A DNA stretch of 64,000 bases from Zobellia uliginosa (GCF_900156625.1 NZ_FTOB01000001.1:992001-1056000), one strand, 5' to 3'; numbered from the stretch's first letter, positions 25,995 to 35,460 are shown. Program-made: numbers and translations. Notes: generated by a model from the letters alone, not told the origin.

Positions 25995-28147
25995 AGTGTT
26001 TTAAATTTTTATTTCTATTGTGTGTAGTTTCGGTAAGTGCCCAGAGCTATCATTATGCCTTGGATGAAAAATCGGTACCTGATTCCCAAGATTCAGAGGT
26101 AAGTGAAGCCGAGAACCTGCCAGAGGAAAAACTCTATTTCGATTCATATTTACTTCCACTTGAAGATGCGTACAAGTTACAGGAAGCCTTGGATACTTAT
26201 GGAGCTGTTCGTCTTGAAGAAGGGAATTACCCCGGTCCTAAAATTGTATTGAAATCAGGTCAACGTTTATATGGACATCCGACTAAAAATAAAGTGCCTA
26301 GTATTACTATAAAGGCTGGTAGTAAGGATGTTTGGGTACTAAATGTAAATTCTAATATAACTTTTGAGGCTGGTGCCGAAATATCCAACTGTACGATAAA
26401 GAATCTACTGTTTACTACCCTAGAATGTAAGGATTGTAGTTTGTCTGATAATGTGTTCATTAATTTGGATCGATGTATGCTGAATTGGGATTGTGGTAAT
26501 GCTGGTTATTTTCGTAACAATAAATTTATTAAGCATTGGATTCATGGTAGGTGGCCTCAAATTGTGATGAAAGGAAATAGTATTACACCGAGTTATGGTA
26601 ATGTGTCGGTTTGGTTGAACTTATTGACTCCAGGAGGTCATTCTGCCGAATTTGAAAACTTGAAATCACTTACATGGGTTGGAGTGGATGCGGAGAGTTG
26701 GAACTATGATGGGGAGAGTGATAAGCCGTTGCTCAATATGAAAAAAATGGGTGAGGTTAGTTTAGTAGGTATGACTGGGGGGAACAACGGTCCCCATAAG
26801 ACTCCGGTATTTGATGTGGAAGCTGAAATTCTTAACATACAAAAGCAAAGTCTGACATCTAAAGGAGGGGGAGCAAGTGTGGTGCAGCCGAATACAGATG
26901 TATTTTCTTTGTCTGATGATTCTGAAGGATACAAATTGGTCAATCCCCAATCAGGTACTAATTTGGCTATGTTTTCAAATAGTGCCGACGTCTACCTTGA
27001 TAAAAGCCCTGTAGTTTCAAAAATAACAGGTGGAAATTTAGAAAAGATAAAAGCTAATATTATAGGTTCTCAATCTAAACCATGGAGTAGAGGTGAATTT
27101 GGTAATTTACCCGATCCGATGGGTGGTGAATGGGGAGGAAAGAGAAAAAATCAGTTAGATCAGTCTGAGTATATTCAGAATCTGGTAGATTCAGGTAATA
27201 TTGCAGAATTGGATGAAGGGGTTTATTATATTGGAAGTAGTATTGTTCTAAGAGATGGGCAGGGAATTGTTGGTAAAGGTACAGCGAAGACTGTTTTGGT
27301 TGGTCTTACCGATGATTTTCCACTGATTATTGGGGAAGGGGCTTCTTCTGCAGTAGATTTTACTCTTGCTAATATGACATTGCAGGGGGGGCGTTCGGGC
27401 TTTCGAATACGGTCTGATGGGGATAGTTTTTTACAGGTCACCTCGTGCAACTTGAAATTTTTGGTTTTTCGTGATCAACAATATGGTATTCATTTGGATA
27501 AATTCTATGGATTTGATAATAATTTTATCGATCATGTGAGTTTTGTTAAATGTGGAGTTGGTTTTTATCAAGAAGTAGATCCGTCATATGTAAGTGGACA
27601 GACTAAATCTATGATGTATGTTGATAAATTGGTGTTTTACGAAAGTCAATTCATTAATTGCGATATTGGTGTGAGTATGATGGCCGGTCGTGCTGACAAT
27701 TTAATTGCATGGGTAAATTGTAAGTTTGACGGGAATAGGATTGCTGCTGATTTAAAATATCATATTGGGTCGTTCTTTGCTAATTGCGATTTTATTAATA
27801 ACTCAGGTGAATATATCATAGGGGAAAGTACCATTTCCATCTACTCGGGATTGTTCAAAAACAATAAATCAAATACTATTTTTAAATCGAGAGATGTCTA
27901 TATGGAAGGCACAGTCGTGTCGGATAATATTCCTTTATTTGCTAATGATATCAAGAGCAGAAATGCATTTATAGTTAATTCAAGTTTAAGTGGGGGATTA
28001 GGGCGTTTGGATTATGGATTGCTCGTCAATTCGGTTATAGGTTCGGGAAACTCACATCCTCTTTTGATTAAAGTGAATGAAAAAGCGCAAACAGTCCTTA
28101 TAGATTCTCAATCTCATCCGTATCCTCAGCTTTTGGTAAGACATTAA
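25991..28147 (+). CDS. Secreted right-handed beta-helix protein, two modules
   Basis: A 718-residue protein with signal peptide (cleavage probably after 'VSVSAQ'). Two similar modules start at about residues 65 and 390: each has a helix, then '(D/E)EGxY', 'IVL..GQ' and 'G', followed by many short Asn/Gly/Cys-containing coils ('SNCTIKNLLFTTLECKDCS'; 'FDNNFIDHVSFVKCGVGF'). This is the pattern of pectate-lyase-type beta-helices, used by polysaccharide lyases, hydrolases and phage-like spikes. No catalytic signature can be named, and no T9SS domain is seen at the C-terminus. It is translationally coupled to the interrupted gene (4-bp overlap). From about 26.16 kb the coding DNA becomes visibly AT-richer than the genes before it. 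Confidence 0.8.
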   Translation: MKCFKFLFLLCVVSVSAQSYHYALDEKSVPDSQDSEVSEAENLPEEKLYFDSYLLPLEDAYKLQEALDTYGAVRLEEGNYPGPKIVLKSGQRLYGHPTKNKVPSITIKAGSKDVWVLNVNSNITFEAGAEISNCTIKNLLFTTLECKDCSLSDNVFINLDRCMLNWDCGNAGYFRNNKFIKHWIHGRWPQIVMKGNSITPSYGNVSVWLNLLTPGGHSAEFENLKSLTWVGVDAESWNYDGESDKPLLNMKKMGEVSLVGMTGGNNGPHKTPVFDVEAEILNIQKQSLTSKGGGASVVQPNTDVFSLSDDSEGYKLVNPQSGTNLAMFSNSADVYLDKSPVVSKITGGNLEKIKANIIGSQSKPWSRGEFGNLPDPMGGEWGGKRKNQLDQSEYIQNLVDSGNIAELDEGVYYIGSSIVLRDGQGIVGKGTAKTVLVGLTDDFPLIIGEGASSAVDFTLANMTLQGGRSGFRIRSDGDSFLQVTSCNLKFLVFRDQQYGIHLDKFYGFDNNFIDHVSFVKCGVGFYQEVDPSYVSGQTKSMMYVDKLVFYESQFINCDIGVSMMAGRADNLIAWVNCKFDGNRIAADLKYHIGSFFANCDFINNSGEYIIGESTISIYSGLFKNNKSNTIFKSRDVYMEGTVVSDNIPLFANDIKSRNAFIVNSSLSGGLGRLDYGLLVNSVIGSGNSHPLLIKVNEKAQTVLIDSQSHPYPQLLVRH

Positions 28148-28494
28148 TTTCTTGTTTGACAACTGTTTCTAAGCATGGATTTAGTTGCAGTTTTATTAAT
28201 CTTGATATGTAGGCTTTTGGAGTCTGTTTATTTAGAAAAACCAAACATATCTAACTAAATTGTATGAAGCTGATAAAAATGAAGTCAATTGGATATAATT
28301 GGGTTGAATAGTTTGAGATTATCCTGCAAAAGAATGATATTTACTTGCGATTTAATAGGTTGCCATTTTTGTTGAAAATGGTCCAACAAACGTGTCTTAT
28401 TACTTTTTGATGTCCGTTAAATTTATGATTAACAATGTTTTTTTGGGTAGTTCTTTCAGACTATTTGAGGTGTAATTTAAATTGAGAAAAAAGC
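28148..28494 (+). other. Non-coding region ahead of the exopolysaccharide operon
   Basis: No gene or terminator is evident in these 347 AT-rich bp. A possible Bacteroidota promoter is TTGG at 28289 with TAGTTTGA at 28309-28316 (17-bp spacer), one base off the TAnnTTTG consensus, about 180 bp ahead of the first glycosyltransferase. It is the most likely place for the start of the plus-strand operon. Confidence 0.3.
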
Positions 28495-29661
28495 ATGAAA
28501 ATACTTCGAGTTATAGCAAGCATGAACCCTAAGCAAGGAGGACCATGTCAAGGTATCCGAAATGCTATTCCGGAGCTTCTGAAATTAGGTGTAGAGAATG
28601 AGGTGGTTTGTTTTGATGAATTGGATGCGGATTACTTGGGTAAAGATTCGTTTAAAATATACGCTATTGGAGGAGCAAAAAATCCATGGAGATACAATAG
28701 TAAGTTAATTCCATGGCTACTAAATAATTTCGCTGGGTATGATGCGGTAATTGTTCATGGCCTTTGGCAATATCATAGCCATGCTGCAATAAAGGCAATG
28801 CGGGTCTATAGAAAATCAAAAAAAGCGTCTCCAAAGATTTATATTATGCCACATGGTATGCTGGATCCCTATTTTCAAAAAGCTAAAGAAAGACGATTAA
28901 AGGCATTGAGAAATGAGGTGTACTGGCGTTTGTTCGAGAATAAGGTTGTTAACGGTGCAGATGGTATTTTGTTCACTTGTGAAGAAGAATTATTACTGGC
29001 CAGAACTGCGTTTGCCAATTATAATCCGAAAAAGGAAATTAATGCAGGGTATGGTATCCAACCCCCGCCACACAACAATCCCAATAATAAAAAAGCTTTC
29101 GCGGAAAAGGTGCCAAAATGGAAAGGAGAGCCTTTTTTTTTGTTTTTAAGTAGAATTCATCAAAAAAAAGGTGTTGATTTATTGATTAAGGCCTATTTGC
29201 GACTAGAGAAAGAATTGTCAGAATTGCCACAACTTATAATTGCGGGTCCGGTTGATCATGCATATGGTCACGAGATACTGAAATTGGGAGAAACATCTGA
29301 AAATATTCTATTCACAGGAATGTTGACAGGAGCTGCAAAGTGGGGGGCTTTTTATGAGAGCGAGGCTTTTGTTTTGCCGAGCCATCAAGAAAATTTTGGT
29401 ATAGCTGTAGTGGAAGCTTTGGCTTGTAAAAAGCCTGTACTTATAAGTAATAAAGTTAATATTTGGCGTGAAATAGAAAAAGAAAAGGGTGGAATCGTGA
29501 AAAACGATAATGAAGAGGAAACTTATGAACTATTAAAAAAATGGTTGTCTTTCAGCGAAGTGGAAAAGTCTAAAATGGCTATAAATGCGATTAAAGTTTA
29601 TCAGGAATATTTTACAATAGCTCAAGCAGCTCGTCAATTTTTAAAAGGAATAAACCCTTAA
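28495..29661 (+). CDS. Glycosyltransferase family 4
   Basis: A 388-residue GT-B enzyme. The N-terminal half has 'ASMNPKQGGPCQGIRNAIP' (acceptor-side glycine loop) and 'VIVHGLWQYHSHAA'. The C-terminal half shows 'FLFLSRIHQKKGVDLLIKA', the donor-binding Ser/Arg-Lys region, and 'HQENFGIAVVEALACKKPV', the ENFG-x7-E motif of family GT4 (retaining, nucleotide-sugar dependent). It probably adds one sugar to the lipid-linked repeat unit on the cytoplasmic face. It opens the plus-strand operon; the next gene starts immediately after its stop. Confidence 0.92.
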   Translation: MKILRVIASMNPKQGGPCQGIRNAIPELLKLGVENEVVCFDELDADYLGKDSFKIYAIGGAKNPWRYNSKLIPWLLNNFAGYDAVIVHGLWQYHSHAAIKAMRVYRKSKKASPKIYIMPHGMLDPYFQKAKERRLKALRNEVYWRLFENKVVNGADGILFTCEEELLLARTAFANYNPKKEINAGYGIQPPPHNNPNNKKAFAEKVPKWKGEPFFLFLSRIHQKKGVDLLIKAYLRLEKELSELPQLIIAGPVDHAYGHEILKLGETSENILFTGMLTGAAKWGAFYESEAFVLPSHQENFGIAVVEALACKKPVLISNKVNIWREIEKEKGGIVKNDNEEETYELLKKWLSFSEVEKSKMAINAIKVYQEYFTIAQAARQFLKGINP

Positions 29662-30816
29662 ATGAATACCTCCCAAATGAAAAAAATAGGAATTATTACC
29701 ATTCTTAACGTAAATAATTATGGGGCTGAACTCCAGGCTTTTGCCCTTCATCATAAGCTCAAGCTTATGGGGTTTGATAATGAGATTATTAATTACCTCT
29801 ATTATAAAAATCCTAACTACAAGAGTGAAGCGGCCTCTCAACCTCTTATAAAAACTTCAATAAAGAATCGATTAAAAGATTTGGCTTTAAAGTGGTTAGA
29901 TAAATATAGTGCGTTCAAATATCCTGAAATCGCAAAAATCAGAAAGCAACGTTTTGATGGTTTTCATGAGAAGCATACGGCTGTGTCAAAAACATACCAC
30001 AGCTATTCCGAACTCTATAATTCAACATTAGGTTATGATACTTATATTGTTGGAAGTGATCAAGTATGGAACCCGAATAATGGTACGAATATAGCTCCTT
30101 ATTTTCTCACTTTTGCGCCTAAAGAAGCTAATAAAGTTTCTTATGCGTCTAGTTTTGGGGTTGGTAGTATAGATGGAACCTATTATGACCAATATAGAAA
30201 ATGGATTAACAACCTTAAGCATATAAGCACAAGGGAATCTGATGGTGTCAATATCATAAAAGATATAACCGGCAAGGATGCATTGCATGTTGTTGATCCA
30301 ACCTTATTGCTTTCAAAAGAGGATTGGCAGAACATTATGATTCCTTACGAACATAGTGAGCCTTATATTTTATTCTTCATATTTAAGAAAAACAAGTACG
30401 CTGAAGATTTGGCATATAGAATACAAAAGAATACAGGTTATAAAATAATTCGTGTTTGTAAAAATGAAATGCCCTTAGAATCGGACGATAAAATAATAAA
30501 TATTAGAGATTACGGTCCTGCCGAATTTCTAGGGTTATATAATAGTGCCAGCATTGTTTTAACAACTTCATTTCATGGAAGTATATTTTCGTTGATTTTT
30601 GAAAAACCTTTTTATACAATTACACCGGCGAGTAAAAATAATAATAGCCGACAAGAAAGTCTCATGAACGTAGTAGGTTTACAAGAACGTTTATTGCGGG
30701 AAGGTGATGAGGTGAATTTGAATAAATTAACTGATATTGATTTCGAAATAGTTAAATCTAAATTAGATAAGCAAATAAACATTTCAGTTGAATTTTTGAA
30801 AAAATCATTAAACTAG
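29662..30816 (+). CDS. Polysaccharide pyruvyl transferase family protein
   Basis: A 384-residue protein of the CsaB/WcaK type, which transfers pyruvate from phosphoenolpyruvate to form a ketal on a sugar. Seen: 'IITILNVNNYGAELQAFAL' at the N-terminus, 'TYIVGSDQVWNPNNG' and 'LTTSFHGSIFSLIFEKPF' (the SFHG region near the PEP site). The second Met (residue 6, 'MKKIGIITIL') may be the true start. It begins directly after the GT4 stop. Pyruvylation would add negative charge to the polysaccharide. The companion gene 4 bp downstream is the FrhB-like protein usually found with this family. Confidence 0.9.
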   Translation: MNTSQMKKIGIITILNVNNYGAELQAFALHHKLKLMGFDNEIINYLYYKNPNYKSEAASQPLIKTSIKNRLKDLALKWLDKYSAFKYPEIAKIRKQRFDGFHEKHTAVSKTYHSYSELYNSTLGYDTYIVGSDQVWNPNNGTNIAPYFLTFAPKEANKVSYASSFGVGSIDGTYYDQYRKWINNLKHISTRESDGVNIIKDITGKDALHVVDPTLLLSKEDWQNIMIPYEHSEPYILFFIFKKNKYAEDLAYRIQKNTGYKIIRVCKNEMPLESDDKIINIRDYGPAEFLGLYNSASIVLTTSFHGSIFSLIFEKPFYTITPASKNNNSRQESLMNVVGLQERLLREGDEVNLNKLTDIDFEIVKSKLDKQINISVEFLKKSLN

Positions 30817-30819
30817 TTT

Positions 30820-32229
30820 ATGACAGCAGATACTAAAAAAGGGAGTTTAGAGAAGGTAGTTTCAGGTGGATACTGTACGGGGTGCGGAGCATGTGCTTAC
30901 GCTACAAGTACAAAAATGAGTATTAATGAGTATGGCGAATATATACCTGACCTTAGCTTAATTGAAAAAAAAGATCAAAAAACGATAGAGAAGGCAGAGT
31001 TTGTTTGCCCCTCATTAAATCCTTCTTTCAATGAAGATGTGCTGGCCAGTACCTTTTTGGGTCGGGATAATGATAAAAGTAGTGAGTATATAGGTCCTTA
31101 TCAAAACGTCTATGGGGGGTATGTAGTTGAGTCCGACTATAGAAATCGTGGTACTTCTGGTGGTTTTGGGACTTATATTGGCGCGGCACTCTTCGAGAAC
31201 GGAATGATTGATGGCGTCATACATGTTAAGGAAGCAAAAAGGAACAACGCTTCTGATCCTTTTTTTAAATACGGAATAAGTACAACGTTGGATGAAATCC
31301 AAAATGGAGCTAGAACAAAATATCATGTTATAGAGCTTTCTGGAGTTTTAAACTTAATTCATGAAAAACCGGGAAAATACTTATTGATAGGTGTACCCTG
31401 TATGATAAAGGCGATTAGAAGGGTGCAATTGCAAGATTCATATGTGAAGGAGTCTATAAAATATACGTTGGCCTTAGTTTGTGGTCATCTGAAAAGCGTA
31501 AATTGGACACTTTCCTTGGCGTGGGGAAAAGGAATTACACCTGAAAAAGCAACTAAGTTTAAATATAGGACTAAGGGTGAGGGTATTCCTGCAAGGGCCT
31601 ATGTGTTTACAGCTTATAGCGATGCTCAAGAGATTGTTGAAGATTCGGGAAATGTTATAGGGGGTAAATTCAATCAGGGGGCTTTAATGTTAGAGGCTTG
31701 TGATTTTTGTGATGACGTAGTGGGTGAAACTGCGGATATTACCGTTGGTGATGCTTGGTTGCCTCAATTTGAAATTGATGCGCAAGGAACGAATATGCTT
31801 ATTATTCGTAATAAGGAAATAAATAGCCTATTGGAGAAATGTATTGAAGAAAAAAAGGTGAATTTAGTAAACCTTACCGAAGAAGATGCCAAGTACGCAC
31901 AGGCCGGCGGGTTTAGGCAACGCAGGGAAGGATTGTCATATCGTTTACATAAGAAAGATAAATCAAATAAATGGAGGCCGGAAAAAAGAGTGGCTGCTAA
32001 TTCCTATAAGCTTTCTCCACTTAGGAAGACAATTTATACGATGAGATCAGATGTTACTAAAGTGTCTCGAGTAAGCTTCCACAGGGCGCTTAAAACTAAC
32101 AACTATAGTATTTACCAACGACGTATGAAAAGCACGCTTAAAAGGCTTCGTATGTTAGAGGTGGCAAGTTCGGCTCCTAGAATTATCAGTAAAAAAATTG
32201 CGTATATACGTTTAAAAAATAATATATGA
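30820..32229 (+). CDS. FrhB-like iron-sulphur protein (F420 hydrogenase beta family)
   Basis: A 469-residue protein with an N-terminal ferredoxin-like cysteine motif 'GYCTGCGACAYA' and a single further conserved Cys at 'ISLVCPSL'-like position (here 'EFVCPSLN'). The core shows 'GTSGGFGTYIGAAL', 'LIGVPCMIKAIRR' and 'ACDFCDDVVGETADITVGDAW', all typical of the FrhB/FdhB C-terminal family. In sugar loci this family accompanies pyruvyl transferases and is thought to act as a flavin/Fe-S reductase on a sugar or ketal intermediate; the exact reaction is unproven. The C-terminal ~80 residues are basic and look like an extension. It overlaps the acetyltransferase by 4 bp. Confidence 0.88.
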   Translation: MTADTKKGSLEKVVSGGYCTGCGACAYATSTKMSINEYGEYIPDLSLIEKKDQKTIEKAEFVCPSLNPSFNEDVLASTFLGRDNDKSSEYIGPYQNVYGGYVVESDYRNRGTSGGFGTYIGAALFENGMIDGVIHVKEAKRNNASDPFFKYGISTTLDEIQNGARTKYHVIELSGVLNLIHEKPGKYLLIGVPCMIKAIRRVQLQDSYVKESIKYTLALVCGHLKSVNWTLSLAWGKGITPEKATKFKYRTKGEGIPARAYVFTAYSDAQEIVEDSGNVIGGKFNQGALMLEACDFCDDVVGETADITVGDAWLPQFEIDAQGTNMLIIRNKEINSLLEKCIEEKKVNLVNLTEEDAKYAQAGGFRQRREGLSYRLHKKDKSNKWRPEKRVAANSYKLSPLRKTIYTMRSDVTKVSRVSFHRALKTNNYSIYQRRMKSTLKRLRMLEVASSAPRIISKKIAYIRLKNNI

Positions 32230-32780
32230 GTGACGCTTACAATATGACGGAAACCCGACATAATTTTTCTAAGTCTAATAAAATTGGAAGGGTTGTGTGG
32301 TCTATTGGGTATCTGCTTTTGTTTAGGCCATTTTCTATTCGAATTTTCCGAAAATGGAGAATTTTTGTTTTGAGACTCTTTGGGGCAAAAGTGTCTTATA
32401 AAAGTATTGTACATGCTAACGTAAAGATTTGGGCTCCATGGAATCTTGAAGTGGGGGATTATTCATGTGTAGGCCAGAAAGTAGACTGTTATAATCAAGG
32501 ACGAATTACTTTAGGGAATAATGTTACAATAAGCCAAAAGTGCTACCTGTGTGCATCTAGTCATGATTATACGAGTAAATCACATGATTTATTTCTGGCG
32601 CCAATAGTTATAGAAGATAAATCTTGGGTGGCCGCCGATGCATTTATCGGACCGGGTGTAACGATTGGTAAAGGTGCCGTAATTGGCGCTAGAGCAGCAG
32701 TTTTTAAGAGTGTTGAACAGTGGTCCGTTGTTGGGGGTAATCCAGCTAAATTTATTAAAACACGCAAAATAAAAGACTGA
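32226..32780 (+). CDS. WcaF-like sugar O-acetyltransferase
   Basis: A 184-residue left-handed beta-helix acyltransferase. The N-terminus carries a hydrophobic arm ('GRVVWSIGYLLLFRPF') as in WcaF/WcaB relatives. Hexapeptide turns follow: 'VGDYSCVGQKVDCYNQGRI', 'GNNVTISQKCYLCASSHDY' with the catalytic His in 'SSHDY', and 'IGPGVTIGKGAVIGARAAV', ending 'VGGNPAKFIKTRK'. It transfers acetyl from acetyl-CoA to a sugar hydroxyl. It overlaps its neighbours on both sides (4 bp upstream, 1 bp downstream), so the three genes are translationally coupled. Confidence 0.92.
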   Translation: MSDAYNMTETRHNFSKSNKIGRVVWSIGYLLLFRPFSIRIFRKWRIFVLRLFGAKVSYKSIVHANVKIWAPWNLEVGDYSCVGQKVDCYNQGRITLGNNVTISQKCYLCASSHDYTSKSHDLFLAPIVIEDKSWVAADAFIGPGVTIGKGAVIGARAAVFKSVEQWSVVGGNPAKFIKTRKIKD

Positions 32781-33682
32781 TGCATTCCATCTCTACCTTT
32801 ATTCTGACCTATAACGAAGAAAAGCATATTGAGCGCTGTATCAAAAATGCCCAACGCTTTTCCGAAACCGTATATATTGTCGATTCTTTTTCTTCGGATA
32901 AAACCGTTGAGTTGGCTGAATCGTTAGGAGCAAAAGTCTATCAGAATAAGTGGGAAAATAATCACGCCAAACAGGTCAACTGGGCCCTTAAAAACTTGCC
33001 GATTCAGACCGAATGGGTTTTTCGCCTAGACGCCGATGAATATTTGACCGACGAACTCATCGTGGAAATTGGGGAAAAACTCCCTACCCTAGAGCCCCGT
33101 GTTTCGGGCGTGGTCTTCGAGCGGAAAATGTATTTTCTGAATAAGCTCATGACCAAGGGGATGATTCAGATGAACATCTTGCGAATGTTCCGTTATGGGA
33201 AGGCGGTTTGTGAAGATCGTTGGATGGATGAACATATAGTACTTACCGAAGGAGATAGTATGCAGTTCGATGGCTTTTTTGTAGACCATAATTTAAATCC
33301 CTTGGGCTGGTGGATTGAAAAACATAATAATTACGCGATTCGTGAAGCTGTAGAGTTGTTAAATCTAGAGTTTGGGTTAATAGAGCCCAAGGGTGAAGCT
33401 GCAAAATATGCCATGTCTGCCGATGCCCAATCCAAACGGGACAAGAAAAAAAAGTATGCCAATATGCCCCTCTTTTGGCGTTCCTTTATCTACTTTGTCT
33501 ATCGTTACTTCTTTAAATTGGGGTTTACCCAAGGCAAGGAGGGGTTTTTATGGCATTTTCTTCAGGGTTGGTGGTACCGTACGTTGGTGGATGCTAAAGT
33601 GTACGAGATAAAAAAAGCTTGCGGAGATGATACTGACGGTATGAAACTGTATATATATCAGAACTATGCTATAAGATTGTAG
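32780..33682 (+). CDS. Glycosyltransferase family 2 (WaaE-like)
   Basis: A 300-residue GT-A enzyme. It starts 'ISTFILTYNEEKHIERCI', has 'VYIVDSFSSDKTVELAESL' and the metal-binding 'VFRLDADEYLTDEL' (DxD), then 'EDRWMDEHIVL'. This layout is that of the WaaE/KdtX group of inverting transferases, without transmembrane helices at the end. It starts at the last base of the acetyltransferase stop (TGATG overlap). The base composition appears more balanced than that of the AT-rich genes around it, so the operon may be mosaic. Confidence 0.92.
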   Translation: MHSISTFILTYNEEKHIERCIKNAQRFSETVYIVDSFSSDKTVELAESLGAKVYQNKWENNHAKQVNWALKNLPIQTEWVFRLDADEYLTDELIVEIGEKLPTLEPRVSGVVFERKMYFLNKLMTKGMIQMNILRMFRYGKAVCEDRWMDEHIVLTEGDSMQFDGFFVDHNLNPLGWWIEKHNNYAIREAVELLNLEFGLIEPKGEAAKYAMSADAQSKRDKKKKYANMPLFWRSFIYFVYRYFFKLGFTQGKEGFLWHFLQGWWYRTLVDAKVYEIKKACGDDTDGMKLYIYQNYAIRL

Positions 33683-33717
33683 CCAATAAAAGAAGTTTTG
33701 GTAATAAAAAATAGAAA

Positions 33718-35460
33718 GTGAATCTAAAAATACAAAGAATATTAGTTGTATTGTTGTCTGGCGTCTTCGCCGTTCTTATATTTTATCCCAATAGGTTAAA
33801 CCGATATGTCAAAAGAAAATATCGAGCTTATGTTACTGCTCCTAAAGGCACATTAAAAGACGACGTAACCTTCCAAAAAATAGAGTTAGGGAGTGAGGTT
33901 AAAGGGCTATATACAAGTTTGGTATTTGGACCGGATCACAAATTGTATGCGGGTGAGATAGATGGCAAAATAAAGCGATTTCAGGTTCAGCCTTCGGGGG
34001 AGTTGCGGTTAGAGCATACCTTTAAACCTTATGGCGAAGAATCTAAATTTTCCATTGGCCTAGCTTTTGATCCGGCCTCGACCTTCGATAGTTTAATCGT
34101 TTGGGTTACTTATTCGGAGACTTCTTCTAATTGGGCAGAATTCCCAGATTCCCATCAGGATTTTAACGGAGAGATTTGGGCCGGTTGTATGGCGCGTTTA
34201 CGTTTGAGTAGTACGACTAGTGAGGTTGTGCGGAATGATTTGATATTAAAGGAGTTGCCTCGTTTTGGTCCGAATGAGGAAAATTTCGCGAATTCCATTG
34301 TTTTCGGGCCCGATAGGAAGCTCTATTTTGGACAGGGAGCGAATACGGGTATGGGTTGGTGCGACTGTGAGGAGGGACAGGCGCCATCTCGGGAGGCTTT
34401 GTTGTCGGGCACTGTTTTGTGTTTGAATACTGTTGAGCTACCTGAAAAATTACCTATTGTAGTTAAGACCGTTGATGGTGGAGGAAGTTACGACCCCTAT
34501 GATGTTAGAGCTCCTCTTAAGATATATGCTACTGGCCTTCGAAATGCCTATGACATGGTCTGGCATAGCAATGGGCAACTTTACACCACGATCAATGGTT
34601 CTGGGGGTAATGAAAATACCCCATCTTCAGACCCTAAATCTCCGTATTATATTCCTCCCCATCCGAAAATTCATTATACCGGGCCAAAAGATATTCCTGC
34701 CGTAATAGGAGCTCAACCGGATCAAAATGATTTTATGGCAAGGGTGGAAAAGGGCGGGTATTATGGGCACCCCAACCCGCTTCGGGCCGAATATGTGTTG
34801 AACCGTGGAGGTGCCGATGTAGATAATTATGAATATAAGGGAGTTGAAGCGGATAGTAATTTTAGAGGATTTACTTATGATTTTGGTCCTCATATTTCAC
34901 CCACTGGAATTATAGAATATGGGAGCGATTGTTTTAACGGGAAGTTAAAAGGGTGTCTTATCGTGGGGCGATTAGGGTATCAAGACTTAGTTGTTCTTAA
35001 GCCAGATGGCAAGGGCTATAATATTGTGGAAGACTATGATGGGGCTCAAATGAAATTAACTCTTGATAGTGGCCCTTTGGATTTGGTGGAGAACAGAAGT
35101 AACGGTGACATATATGTTTCTGAATATGGTAATAAGACTATTACTCTGTTTCGTCCAACAGAAAATGAATCTAATGAAATGATAAAGGGTGTTGCGGTTG
35201 AGGAAAAAGAAGAGATTACTCCTTTGAAGAAAGGAATGGTAGTCTATGAACAGAATTGTCAAATATGTCATGGGGTTAAGGCTCGGGGAGCAACTGGTCC
35301 AAGTCTAGTAGACGATAAATGGATATATGATAAAGATGATATGATGTCTATTATAAATGATGGGGCGAAAAATGGTACAATGCCAGCATGGAAAGATATC
35401 TTAAATGATACTGAAAAAGAATGCGCCGTAAAGTATATAATGTCCCTTAATAACAAATAG
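33718..35460 (+). CDS. Sugar-dehydrogenase-like beta-propeller fused to cytochrome c
   Basis: A 580-residue protein with an N-terminal membrane anchor or signal (about 7-24). Residues about 50-480 resemble the soluble glucose/sorbosone dehydrogenase propeller ('LVFGPDHKLYAGEIDGKI', 'SIVFGPDRKLYFGQGA', 'IYATGLRNAYDMVWHSNGQ', 'YGHPNP'). The last 90 residues are a class I cytochrome c: Cys514-x2-Cys517-His518 ('CQICH') with Met555 as likely sixth ligand ('NGTMPAW'). Such fusions pass electrons from PQQ-dependent sugar oxidation to the respiratory chain. The likely start is GTG 33718; no nearby in-frame ATG precedes the anchor. It closes the plus operon. A redox enzyme of this kind is not a standard part of an exopolysaccharide locus. 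Confidence 0.82.
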   Translation: MNLKIQRILVVLLSGVFAVLIFYPNRLNRYVKRKYRAYVTAPKGTLKDDVTFQKIELGSEVKGLYTSLVFGPDHKLYAGEIDGKIKRFQVQPSGELRLEHTFKPYGEESKFSIGLAFDPASTFDSLIVWVTYSETSSNWAEFPDSHQDFNGEIWAGCMARLRLSSTTSEVVRNDLILKELPRFGPNEENFANSIVFGPDRKLYFGQGANTGMGWCDCEEGQAPSREALLSGTVLCLNTVELPEKLPIVVKTVDGGGSYDPYDVRAPLKIYATGLRNAYDMVWHSNGQLYTTINGSGGNENTPSSDPKSPYYIPPHPKIHYTGPKDIPAVIGAQPDQNDFMARVEKGGYYGHPNPLRAEYVLNRGGADVDNYEYKGVEADSNFRGFTYDFGPHISPTGIIEYGSDCFNGKLKGCLIVGRLGYQDLVVLKPDGKGYNIVEDYDGAQMKLTLDSGPLDLVENRSNGDIYVSEYGNKTITLFRPTENESNEMIKGVAVEEKEEITPLKKGMVVYEQNCQICHGVKARGATGPSLVDDKWIYDKDDMMSIINDGAKNGTMPAWKDILNDTEKECAVKYIMSLNNK

